From positions 24,479,501 to 24,543,500 of the forward strand of contig NC_043995.1 of assembly GCF_902150065.1 (NCBI RefSeq): 64,000 nucleotides of DNA, written 5' to 3'. The notes under the pieces were generated by a model that ran no database searches, was not told the DNA's origin, and was given only the letters and a program-made list of their open reading frames with translations. Of this stretch, positions 12,191 to 23,500 are shown piece after piece (position 1 is the first letter of the stretch; each line of letters opens with the position of its first letter). This stretch comes from Myripristis murdjan. Taxonomy: Eukaryota > Chordata > Actinopteri > Holocentriformes > Holocentridae. Position numbers and translations under genes: made by a program.

Positions 12191-12600
12191 CCAAAAACTC
12201 TGATCCCCCCATTCGTTCAGTCTGGCAAATGACTGGAGGGGCTGACAATCCACTGTCAGCAAGCGCCGCCACAGTCAATAACATTGTCCCATGTCACCGC
12301 ACTACACTGGCTAAAGCTCACATTTCTTATCCCTCCCAAAAACTGCTGCTTAACAGCCCCTCTCTGCCTTTGCCAATTCTGCAAAGCGCGTTGCCATATC
12401 CTCCCCCCAATTCTCCCCACCCATTTTTTGGTTCTCCAAATGACCAGAACATCCTTGGGTGAAGTGAATCCTGCATATCTTAAGGCCTGGCAGCAGCAGC
12501 AGATGAAATTCAGGACCGAGTATGATGTGCTATTCACGAGGCCTCTGAATACTAAGCAAGTGACGGGCGAGTGATCCGACTGTCTTGCTGTAACTAGACG
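12191..12600. other. Unique block between microsatellites, possibly conserved non-coding
   Basis: Mixed-composition, non-repetitive sequence containing CTGACAATCCACTGTCAGCA near 12,241-12,260, with inverted TGACA/TGTCA halves, and CAGCAGCAGCAGATG near 12,491. The open frames do not match any protein I know. A regulatory role is possible but unsupported beyond appearance. Confidence 0.25.
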
Positions 12601-12766
12601 GGTCATGTACACTCAAGTACACACGGGTCCATCCACAAGCAAATACATCCGCACATACGCATGCATGCACAAGCCGTAGTGGAGCTCAGACAAGTGTTGC
12701 CAAGAAATTGTAGTCTCCATGATAATCCAGTTCTCCTCTATCGTGTTCCATTAACCTCACAGCATA

Positions 12767-12831
12767 CACACACACACACACACACACACACTCTCCTGCT
12801 CTTACACCACACACACACACACACACACACA
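12767..12831. repeat. Two (CA)n microsatellites
   Basis: CA runs at about 12,767-12,791 and 12,809-12,831, separated by a short pyrimidine-rich spacer. Confidence 0.93.
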
Positions 12832-12839
12832 CATGCACG

Positions 12840-13110
12840 TCTGTCAGTCTCAGGGCCTATGTCGTCCAGCTCCATTGTATCTGCATGAGGCTGAGATAAT
12901 GGCATCTGTCACTGCTCCTTTTGTCAGTGCCGTCCCCGGCCCCTGCTCACTGCTGGTCCCCATTAGCTGGCTGCTGGCCCGCTGGCCCCTCCGCTCCACG
13001 CTCTGCTGCCTGACCGAGGAAATACAGGAGACGCCTGTCCCTTCCTGTATCTCCCTCTTTCGTTATCTTTTTCTCTCCTCCCGTTGCCTCCTTCAGCTCC
13101 TCTCACCACT
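12840..13110. promoter_or_regulatory. Candidate conserved non-coding element
   Basis: This GC-richer, non-repetitive segment holds CCCATTAGCTGG near 12,960, GAGATAATGGCATCTGTCAC near 12,892 and repeated GCTGGC/GGCCCGCTGGCCCC stretches. It contrasts sharply with the CA microsatellite on its left. A 104-residue frame crosses it but has no family resemblance. I read it as possible enhancer DNA by composition and motif content only. Confidence 0.3.
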
Positions 13111-13571
13111 GCCGAGTAAGGGGTTGAGTGGTTTGGGAGAGGGGTGAGGTGTTTATTTTGGTGAAGAGGGAAAATTATATGGCAGCAAGGTTCAGGTGCT
13201 GGTTACAGATCAGAGCTAATAGTGCCAAAAGCAGCCAATCTAGGATTTTTTTAAAGTCTGTCAGCAAGGGGGGATTTTTGAAAAAAAAATGGGATTTTCT
13301 GTGCTAAATAATTTATTTGCAGTTTCCTGATCTCTGAGTACACATCTTTTATGCTCCAGTGTTTGCCAACACACAGGTTTAAAGTTTGTGTGGTAGATAC
13401 ACAACCTTGTATCAAGAGCTCGGTCAATATGAAAATGAGAAATGTCTTCAAACCTGCAAAGTAAACAAAAGGAAGCAGGTACGGAGGAGAAATCAGCACC
13501 ACGGAAATGACTCTCATTCCAAATTCACAGCAGATGAATGAAATAACAGAAAGAGGTTTGATAAAGAACGC

Positions 13572-13965
13572 ACGGCAAAAACTCTCCTTAACAAGTTATT
13601 ATCATATTTGGTATTGAAATCTTGTTTTCCTCAAACAAGTAAAAATATCTGCCAGCGGGATGAGATAATTCCAATATTTCCAGTGTTACCAAACTTGATT
13701 CCAGATTTTTCTTCAGTGAAGCGTCACTTCCTTGATCTGCCTTACTCTGCCTTGTTTCAGCATGTTTGCACTGATACCGTAAAAGAGAAATTGCATCGGA
13801 AAAAGGTAGGCCGACTATTTGTCTTGTTTTGCAAAAAGCAAGATTTTGAGTTAAACATTTGTCAAATTTTGAAGATGTTCTTAATAGCTTATATTTCTGC
13901 TTTTGGAGCTCCAGCAAGTTCAGTTTCTTGACTCAAAATATTTAATATGTTGTGTTTTTTGCAAT
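13572..13965. mobile_element. Diverged MITE-like element
   Basis: The left part (AAATCTTGTTTTCCTCAAAC, CTGCCAGCGGGATGAGATAA) and the right part (AAGATTTTGAGTTAAACATT, TTGACTCAAAATATTTAATA, ending in TTTTTTGCA) resemble a dispersed fish element. That element has CTTGTTTT/AAAACAAG-rich arms and CAAAAA-type ends. The left end GGCAAAAACTC is roughly inverted to the right end. The family is from memory and the copy is old, so boundaries are approximate. Confidence 0.38.
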
Positions 13966-14584
13966 AGAGTTCCCCTTCTTGGGCCTTTCACTGAGCTGTT
14001 TTTGAGAAGTTTTATTACACTATTATTACAATCTAACTAAAATTTAAAGTTGTCAGTGTGAGACTCCAAGTATAATAATCATCGCAGCTCTATGTCACAT
14101 GCTGGACATCTGGGAACTTCATCCTTTACTTGTCATTTTGACCAGCAGATTAGCAGTCGGGCAACTAATGCAGTTTTCTCACCAAGATCACACACTGACT
14201 TGTCACAGATGGCTTGTTGAGAGTGTAGTCACATTGGTTATTACTCTTTTACTACTGCATAGTACAAACTGCCCATCTCACTACTACTTTGTTTCATCCG
14301 CAAGACATTATGACACACACTAGATCTGCCTAACACCAGAACAATTAGGCCCCTTTTTTAAAATCTGTCACCTATCTGAGATGTCTCACTTAGTGGCAGT
14401 GTCATGTTCCCCTCGTCTCTCATAACCGTAGTTAATAAAATGTAAAGATCAGAGATAATGCACCACTGAGTTTTTATTAAGAACATAATGGGAATATCAT
14501 TGTTGCAATGATACTAAGACATCCAAGATGAAGGGTGGGCCTGCATGTAAGGAGCTGTGGAAGTGAGCGTGACATCAGAGGCAA

Positions 14585-14740
14585 AAGTATGTTCTGCTAG
14601 GTTTATTTCATTATGGGTTAAGCTTCCTTATTAGGGATTGGGGGGCTGAGGCGGCGTCATTTTTGATAAAGCAAGGCAATTTCAGCAGCTGCTACAGTGC
14701 CAAATTACAGTTGTACATCATGCAGCTCTGTCTCTGCTGT
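14585..14740. promoter_or_regulatory. Candidate conserved non-coding element
   Basis: Unique sequence with TTTATTTCATTATGGG, CTTCCTTATTAGGGATTGG, GGCGGCGTCATTTTTGATAA and TTTCAGCAGCTGCTACAG stretches. Dense short homeodomain-, bHLH- and CRE-like cores without coding potential suggest regulatory DNA. Nothing in the window ties it to a gene. Confidence 0.3.
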
Positions 14741-15179
14741 TTCCTCAACTTCTCCTCAATCCTCCCTCTCCAGCTTGCACTCTTTGGAGGTATGTATGTG
14801 TATGTGATGTTGATTCCTATGTTGGCAGCATTGTGAGGAAGAAAGGTTGGGGTGAACACTTAAGAGGAAACGCTGAGGGATGATGGTCAAATGGCAGACA
14901 ACAGCCCCATCTAGAGACTGTGGAAAGTCACTGTATGACTGAGCGGATATCAGAGGATCCAGGTGCACTGGGAGTCAGGAATGTTTGTTTACGGTTAATG
15001 TTGTGTATGATTTGTCAAATTTCTTCTTCATACTCCTTTTAGCTACATTACATTTTTAACTGTCTTGCACTTAGGTTTGCCACTTACCTGGCTTTGCTAA
15101 TGTGATTATTTTAATTGAACTAACTAATCCAAGGTGGGGCATTTATGATTCGGTGGATATGTAGTGCCTTTCACTATCA

Positions 15180-15930
15180 GGAGTGTATACATCATTAGCA
15201 TTGTACTTAAAGGCATACTGGATAAAAGTGTCCGCCAAATGGCACATGTCCTGCCCAGGATTAATTAGTCTAATTACGCTATAATCACACATTAAAGATG
15301 ATGGTGAAGACTGGATTCAGAGTGGCATGATGACAAAAAGACAGGCCCAGTGCACAAGTGGCCGTACCAAAAGTGAGTTCTCCCACTGTGGCGGAATGAC
15401 CTTCAACACATCATAGAAATGACCCCTCGCCTTCCCTGAATATGGAGTGACTTCTAGATCAACAAAACATCAGGTTGACAGGTCTAACCTATCTGCCATT
15501 AGCCTGTCGAGACATCACACTTTGCTTTAATTCACCATCTTTCAGAGTGTCACACTTTATATTCCTTGGCATGGGTAGGCTACATGCGGATGCATAATTT
15601 ATCTCAAATTAGAGCCTATTTGAGTAAGCATCAAAGCAAGGCAGCTAAGGTTGGAGGAGAGCTTAAAGAACCGCAGGGAAACCATCGCCAGGATTAATGC
15701 GGGAGATTTTTATAAGAAATTAGGGGCTTAATGAAGTGGATAAAAAAGCTGTCAGTGTTTTATTGCATCTAAATTGTGTGGAAGTGGTGTTTAGCTGTCT
15801 CGCCTACACCCCACATAATGGGTCGTGACAGTAGCTGTGAGGCTTATTTAACTTAACTGGTGAATAACTTGCATGGCGAAGCTATTCAGTGACTTGTTTT
15901 TTTATGCACTAAACCGGTAAGGGGATATTT
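15180..15930. promoter_or_regulatory. Candidate cluster of conserved non-coding elements
   Basis: A run of unique, repeat-free sequence dense in homeodomain-type cores: TTAATTAGTCTAATTACGCT at about 15,261, ATCTCAAATTAGAGCC at about 15,602, AAATTAGGGGCTTAATGAAG at about 15,718 and GCTGTCAGTGTTTTATTGCA at about 15,749. No exon is recognisable. This is the part of the gene desert that looks most like a developmental enhancer cluster. It remains an inference. Confidence 0.35.
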
Positions 15931-16625
15931 TTTTTTCCCTCCTGCTGCTCACTCATTATAATGACACATGAACTGCAGCCAACTCTAGACATTTGACAAT
16001 TAAGCCTACGAGGAATTGCATTGTTGGAAATACTATTTTGAGCAAATTAGCAGTGGTTAAACATGTAATTTAGACTGTTACACAGAGTAAGCAACAGAAA
16101 CTATCAGGATAATGTGGACTTTACTTCTTTACAAATTGGATGTGAGGTAAACCCTATGTTTTGTCAATACCAAGCAATCCAATTTGCCCTATTGTTACGC
16201 TCACACTGCAAGTCCAATAAATGAAACAGAAATTCTCTTTGCTTCTTGCTATGGTAGGTAGCCGCTTGACATTTATAGTACTGCCTTAACAGGCTGTATA
16301 ATTCACCATACAGGTTCAGCAAATGATGCATGGTTACTGTAAATTTAACAAGTATGAAAACAGTTATAGAGCTAGAGAGGCGAAGAGGGAAAGATGAATT
16401 ACGATGCAGCTCGGGGGAACACTGAAACAGTCCTATGGCGCCTCCTGCTGTTTGTTTTCAGGCCTACACATGATGGTGGCAAAGGGGTTGTTAAAGGGTA
16501 ACTGCAGGGCTTGCTGAAAAAACTAAGCATCCAAATATTCTTGTTCTTGTAACAGGAAAATGTTATGTAATCATTCTCACCAGTAGTCCCAAAAAATACT
16601 AAAGGTATTGTTACTTTTTTGCATG

Positions 16626-16629
<4 letters not shown>

Positions 16630-16659
<30 letters not shown>
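16630..16659. repeat. Poly-A run
   Basis: Thirty uninterrupted A on the + strand. A second A-rich (GAAAA)n run lies at about 16,874-16,911. Confidence 0.95.
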
Positions 16660-16661
<2 letters not shown>

Positions 16662-16873
16662 TTACAGCACTGTCAAGAGAGTTACCACAGTGACAAAATG
16701 AAAATTGAGATTTTCATTTATTTCACACAGTATAGCGTCATAATACATCAAATCAATCATCCATCATGGTTCAGATGTGCAAGTGTTTATTTTCATGTGA
16801 CTGATAATGGCCTAGGTTGACAGGACGTGTCTTTAGATGAAGCCAGTCTGAGTCCCCACATCTGCCCCGATTT

Positions 16874-16907
<34 letters not shown>

Positions 16908-17272
16908 GAAAGGACATCTTGAACATCTTGCATGTAATTGTAAATGGCAACAGTAATGAAATTTGGTCTTATTCTCCTCTTTTCCATGTTTAATTTTCTT
17001 GGTTAGTCCACTTTCACATTCCCACCTTTAAATACAATGAGCGATGTTAGGGTTGAACAATACAAGTTGACAATACACTGATGCATACATGCTTGGAATG
17101 GGTATTGGACGCTGCTGAATATTCTGTTGTGTTTTGTTCTTGTGAATTTTTGTGATTACAGCCACACTAAATATAAAAGAAATGGAATCATTCTGGGCAG
17201 GACTGACACGATAGGTGGTTTTTTAAAAAAAAAAAATCTTATTTGAGTCCACTTCATTATGATTCCAAAATG

Positions 17273-17278
17273 TTTATT
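17273..17278 (-). terminator. Candidate polyadenylation signal of rragc
   Basis: TTTATT on the + strand reads AATAAA on the minus strand, about 1.33 kb past the rragc stop codon. A second AATAAA lies further out at 16,786-16,791. Either could end the transcript. The sequence between stop and signal has no other gene and contains a short CA run near 17,733-17,772. Confidence 0.4.
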
Positions 17279-18603
17279 ACATTCACTCTAAACAGCCAAT
17301 GAGGAATGCACACCTTATAGTTTCTGACTCCAGTCCTGCAACTCAACCAGATACGATTAATTCAAGACAATAATATCATTACAAACTGGCAGAAAATAGG
17401 TCTTTGATTATGAACTACATTTTCTTACCCATTTGATTATTTCAATTTTATAATTAATTTTGGCAACATTTTTATTAATATTTTCCACTGAAATCTGTAG
17501 CCAAATTCATTTTTTCCAATCTTACAACCTAATATCAGCAATATCAATTACAAAGTTTGATTTTAGGTGGAGTACACGCAGAGTAGTTACTCTCGCTGAT
17601 CAAACGGCTAGGAGTAGCTTTACTTTGCCAAGCTGTTTGCATAACTAGGACATCATACAATGTTTAGCACAGGTCCTTCACGAGTATAGATATGGGGCCC
17701 AGTCTGGAATCGAGGAACAATACCTTTCTTTAACACACACAGACACACACACATACACACGCACGCACACACTCACATACCACACATAAAAAGCCTAACA
17801 GATGGACACTGCAATCCCTTATCACTCTGCTCGAGGAACCTTGTTTTTCCCTTCAGAAGTGAAACCAAAAAGCAAGTTTTGGGCAGCATTCAGGTAGCGT
17901 GAGGTGAATGGTAGTGAGAGAAAGCTTGCGTCTGAGGCAAGCTTCATCTACATAAGGCCATCTCTGAACTTGTGAGGGGGGTTTTGGACTAGCTGTTCTC
18001 ATCCACCATTTTTTCATCAGCGCAGAACTGGGTGGGTTCGGGGGGGGAAGGGCCTTTTATAAGGGTACATCACTATTCTGATCCCTGCAAATTGACATTA
18101 CAGCTTGTCCAATGCAAGGAGTTACAATAAAGTTGTATTATTTTTTTTCCATAGTTCACATAGAAGGACCAGCAGCAAATTGTCACAGCCATCACCCCCT
18201 CCTCTGACTGCAATGGGAAAGCCAAGGAAAAATCCACAACACCTTTTGCTCTCTCTCTAGTGTACACAAGTCCAGGTGCGTTTTTACAATATTGACTCCC
18301 TCGCAGCCAACAGTGTGCCTAAAAATGCCGTGCACTCGTCCTGAAACGGATGCTTGAATTTCCCTTCCATCCTATCTTGAGAAGTGTGTGCCCCCTCTGT
18401 GCTCCAGTGCTGCTCCTACGTTCTCTTGGCTCTAGCCGTCTCTCAGTGCTTTAGGTGCTGGGAGCAAGGGATCATGATTGGTGCACTGGTGAGCCCCAAT
18501 CCATTAGTCTCTTCTCCGCAGGCTCCCTGGCCCTTCTCCCTCTTTCCTTTCCTCTACCCTCTCTTGGCCTCTTCTTTTTTTTTTTTTTTATCTCTCTGGG
18601 TGT

Positions 18604-20472
18604 CTAGACCGTGTTGCGTGGCGTGCCGTTGAGAGCCACAGCCTTGGTGCAGGGCGTGCCCACTGCCTGGGGGCCTGCCAGGCGCTGAGTGGAGACGCCA
18701 ACCTCGAATACTTCGTGGATAGCCTTCCGGAAACAGTGGAAGTTGTAGTCTATCAATCCTGAGGGGGAGAGAATGATACATTTGGAGATTAGCTGTTACA
18801 TATATAAAAGTACAAGTAATATCTGAGATCAAAGTCCCAAAAAAAACACCTCGTGTACTGAATTATGTCATGGAATTTGACAAAGAGAAACAACAAAAAG
18901 TGTAAGAGGTGGTGAGAACAGAAAAAATACATCCATTTTATGTATCATTTATTTAATGTATGTACAGGGCTGCAAGTAGTGATTATTGTCTTTGTTGATC
19001 ATTTTTCCAATTAATCAATTAATCATTTGGTCTTTTAATTGTACAAATGACACAGTCTAGCAGGGTTGACAATTATGTCTTCAAACTGTTTCCTTAGTCT
19101 GACCAGCAGCCCACGGTATTAATTTTATAATGAACAGAGGAAAGTAAACAAATCTTAGCATGTTAGTGACCTTACTGGAGCTGAAATAATCATTCATCAA
19201 ATAATCATTATCAAAATTAGAATAGACTTTCCGCTGATCGACAAATCAACTTATCGTTTCAACACTAGTCGTGTGGCCACATCACTCCTCAGCTCCCCAC
19301 CCACTGCATCTACGAGGCATCTCGGGAACTTGGTGATCCAGTCAACTCAAAGAGTAACTCATATTTCAAGGCCTGTTCAACCAAACTGCCAGCAGCAGCT
19401 GTTCGATACATGACTGACACAAAACAGCAGCGTGCACTTTTTGCTCTCGGGTTCAGCCCAGCCGCACAGTGAAGAGGGGAGAAGTTTAGACTTGCACAAA
19501 AATGAGCTGTTAAGCATCATTTTTTCATTTTTCCTATGTCTACTAAACATACTGAAAGACTGGAGAACCATGAGGAGGTTATGAGGGTGAAAACTAATAT
19601 AACCCTGCTACCAGAGAACTGAGGTTTTCTATTACATGAACTACATGCATCCAACATGAAAACAACCTCAAATTAAAATCCCAGTGCTTAATCCCATAAC
19701 ACAGTATTGCTTCACACCCAAAGGCCCGAAATGTTAAAAGACCATAAACTTCATAATATATTCATGCCTGTTCATACACATACACACACAGCTGGTGAAA
19801 TGCTACAGTCAAGTAAAACAAGGGGTGAAGAAAAGCTACTCAAGGGTACAAGACTGTGAGCCCAATTAAGCCAAATGAGCGGCAGGGGATCAGCATTTTC
19901 CATGACAGCTTACCTTTGCGCTCGAAGCTTTCTTCTCGCAGGATGCAGACGAGGGCGAGGAACTTGGTGACCTCCTTCAGGTACAGCACAGTGGTGTTGT
20001 TTAGCTTGATGATGGCCATGGACTCCTTGTCGTAGGCGCTGCCACTGCCGTCCTCCCTCAAGCTGGGATGCCATGACACAACGTCACAGTGTGAAAATTA
20101 GGCAATAAACTGTGGTTTCCCCTCCCATTGAAAAATTGGTAGCTTTGAAGTTAAGCTTTCTTAACTTCTTCAGGTGATTACACCATTAAAACTAGAAGTT
20201 GTGGACATGTGAGACACCCTGCCAGAGTCAATGAAACTGGGAACCCCAATCCAATCACTTCTTGAAACTGTTTACAGTTTCTGTTCTGTAATTTACTGAA
20301 GCTGCTTATTGTGGATAGAATGTGAATTTCGTTCACATGTATTTTACTAACGCCATGCTGTTTTAATTTTTCCCCTGTAATCAAGAGGCAAGTTCAGGTC
20401 AGACAGTCAGGCAACATAAAAGTTTACTGCGTTATACATACATGCTATTAAATTTAATCGCAAGTTACAGCA

Positions 20473-20509
<37 letters not shown>

Positions 20510-23500
20510 ATAAACATAATGAAAAGTGAAAATTCAAACTTAATTATCAACCTTAACATCTTAGCTGTGACTTTTCACACAACTCCCACAATCTGCTTTT
20601 GTTACCCAGAGAGAACTATGATGATATCTACTCTACCCTTTAACTCCTCATGTCAAAAAAACAAAAAAAAAAAAACAGAAGAAAACATGAGACATTTGAG
20701 CTGCCTGATGTCCTGCCATAATCACCAATTCATTAAACATAACCAGTTATGACAATGAGGCCATTAATTAAGCATATTAATATATTAATTACCACCTATT
20801 CCATATCAAACAGGTCTTCGCATAACACACGAGCAGCATTAACATGAAGTGGCTTAAAGCATTCAAGTGTTATAGTAATTTAAAGGAAACCAGTTTCTCC
20901 TCATTAATTTGCAAATGTATGTAGCAAGGTGCTTCAAAATTTAATGAGATTATCTACTCTGTCTGGGAAACCTCTGGTGTAAATATGAAAAATCTATCAT
21001 GTATTGTTTTTGAGTTATTGTATTCAAAAGAATGCGTCTGCACACACACACACAGAGGCTGATGACACCATGAAAACATAACTTGTATGTATCACGGTGC
21101 CGGGACATAACAAGCCAGGCTACTGACAGCAAAGATGCACGCTGCGGTTGCTATTTTGGCTACAGTCACTGGAAAAACTGGCATCTCTACCTCGTCTACA
21201 ATGGATATCCCCTGTGCGATTGTTAAATGTTACTGTAAAATGGAGAGCAGTAAAAGGCATCTGCTTTTTGATTCTGGCACCAAGTGCGCACTTGATCTTT
21301 TCGACATCTTTATTGTTCCTGTTATAAGTTTATCTAGTTTTCAATACATCCAATATACCACCAAACAGCACCTCTGATAGTTTTTAAGTGTTTTCCGGTG
21401 ATTTTTTTTTTTTCTTTAAGATGTTGACTGACATCAGATCAGTGCTCCCATTTCCATGACACTTGCTAATTATAGATCTCTTTTCTTTTGCTCTCGTAAC
21501 AGCGCTAGGCTATGTCACAGAAAACAGTCACTGTCAAGCTTCATCATTTACACACTGAGTACATGGCAATTTAGATATGTTTCTTTCTTCATTATGCAGT
21601 AATGTTTGATTTTGGAAATGCCTGAACACACCTGTGAAATTTCCACGTTTGATTGATGGAAAGAATAGAAAGCACTACTACAACCCAAATTTGATTTATA
21701 TAGTGGAAATAAAAACAAGAAAACAGCAGATTTTAAAAGTTATTTTCTTTGAGCATTCAATAAAACAATTCTTAAAGTATTTTAATATTTATCTTGTAAT
21801 ATACTCTGTCATGTTAAGCCAAAAAGAAAGCACATCAAAATCATAATATTCTCATGCTTTGGGTTTGGATCAATCTGGATTCAACAGTTTTCACACAAAG
21901 AGCCAAAATAAGTCCCCATCTGTAAACTGAAATGAAATGAAAGCTAATTAAATGAAAACAATCTCACCCGTAGATGCAGGAGACGTCGATGACCACATCG
22001 ATCATATCGCAGCACAGCTCATAGGACTGCATGTCTACAGGGGAGCTGTCTGTGGCGATGTAGATTTTACTGACCACATCAAATAAAAAGGCCTTCTCTA
22101 TCCCTGAATTCTGTGGGGGAGAGGAGAGGACACACAGAGCAAGGACACAGAGGAAAGATCGAGGATGAAAAAAAAGAGAGGAAAAAGGGAGAAAATCAAT
22201 TTGATAACTGAAGTAAAAAGTGATAAAAAGGTTGCAGGGTCTTCTGTAAAAGTTTGTTTTAACCTGTTGAAAGCACTGAGGTATAGTCAAACTTTTCATT
22301 TTAATGCAACTTTCATCATCTGCTCATGCCAGGGTGAATCAGGTAACAGCTCTGGATTCCCAAAAATCTGATTTTACTCATATTGGTGTCAGATTTTCAA
22401 TAGTCAGTCTCATATTGTGATCAAAAACCTCACAATATCCAATCGTTGGAATGCAATGTGAGGCCCTACCACAGATCTGGATGGATTGGGCTTACCATAT
22501 ATGGCAAACTAGAAAACTTCAAACACAGTGTAGTATTTAACTTCATTAAAAAATAAAATGTGCTTAAATTCAATTTAGTTAGGTAAAACTTCGCTTACAC
22601 TATCTGCACTGCCCCAATGCAGCAAACCCTACCTATATAGTGCTGGTAGTTTTTTTTTTTTTTTAATTCTAATAAACACGATGCGAGGCAGGAGAGCTTT
22701 GTACCTCTCCAGCCTTTGTGCCTAGAAAAAAAAATCTCTCCCAGTAATCTTTTGGGTGTAACCAACAGCATCGGGACTCAAATGAATTATTGAGAATGTG
22801 CATGTGTCAGAAATCCTGAGTGGCTTCAACCCAAAGACAAGCGCAACTATCAAGGGGCAGAGCACAAACATTGCCTGGGAAGACCTCAAGAGGGCTGTAG
22901 GGACTGTTATACAACAACTGCTGGGCCTATAGAGACAAGGGGGGAAAATCATCAAGGGTGGCGATGACTCACATCATGCAGGCTGCCTCACGAGTCACAC
23001 AAGTCAATGACAAAAAAAAAAAAAATGTATGCAGTTGTTCCCTACTCACAGAAATGAAGATGTTTAGGAGGTTCTCCAGAGTGGGAAGTTGAGGGATGAG
23101 TTTCTGCACCACTTTGCTGAAGGCTTCGAAGATGGAGTGGTCGTAGATACTCGTTAAATAGAAGCTGAATGGGAGCAGAGATTAAAAAAAGGAAGTGAAC
23201 AAGCATTTATTTGACTGACACCACAGTCCAGTTACAAACGCTTCTCAGTTCCTCAAAATTTATGTAAGAACAGGTAAAAATACAAATAGTCAGGGCATCA
23301 CATGACGAGCAGCAACTGGACTGTGGCGCAGAGGGCTTCCTGAAAGCCTGATTCAGACATGGAAACACTTAGAGGAATGAAAAGCAAATGGTGAGCAACA
23401 AACCCAACTTCACATGGCTGCTGTGACAATGGTCACACATGACGTAGGCGTTTTGGTTGCAAGGGCAAATTTATTGTAAGGCAAAGATCAAACCCAGAGG

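Noticed and set aside
13588-13931. Open frames of about 107-109 codons on both strands
   Set aside because: They fall inside a diverged MITE-like element and have no protein resemblance.
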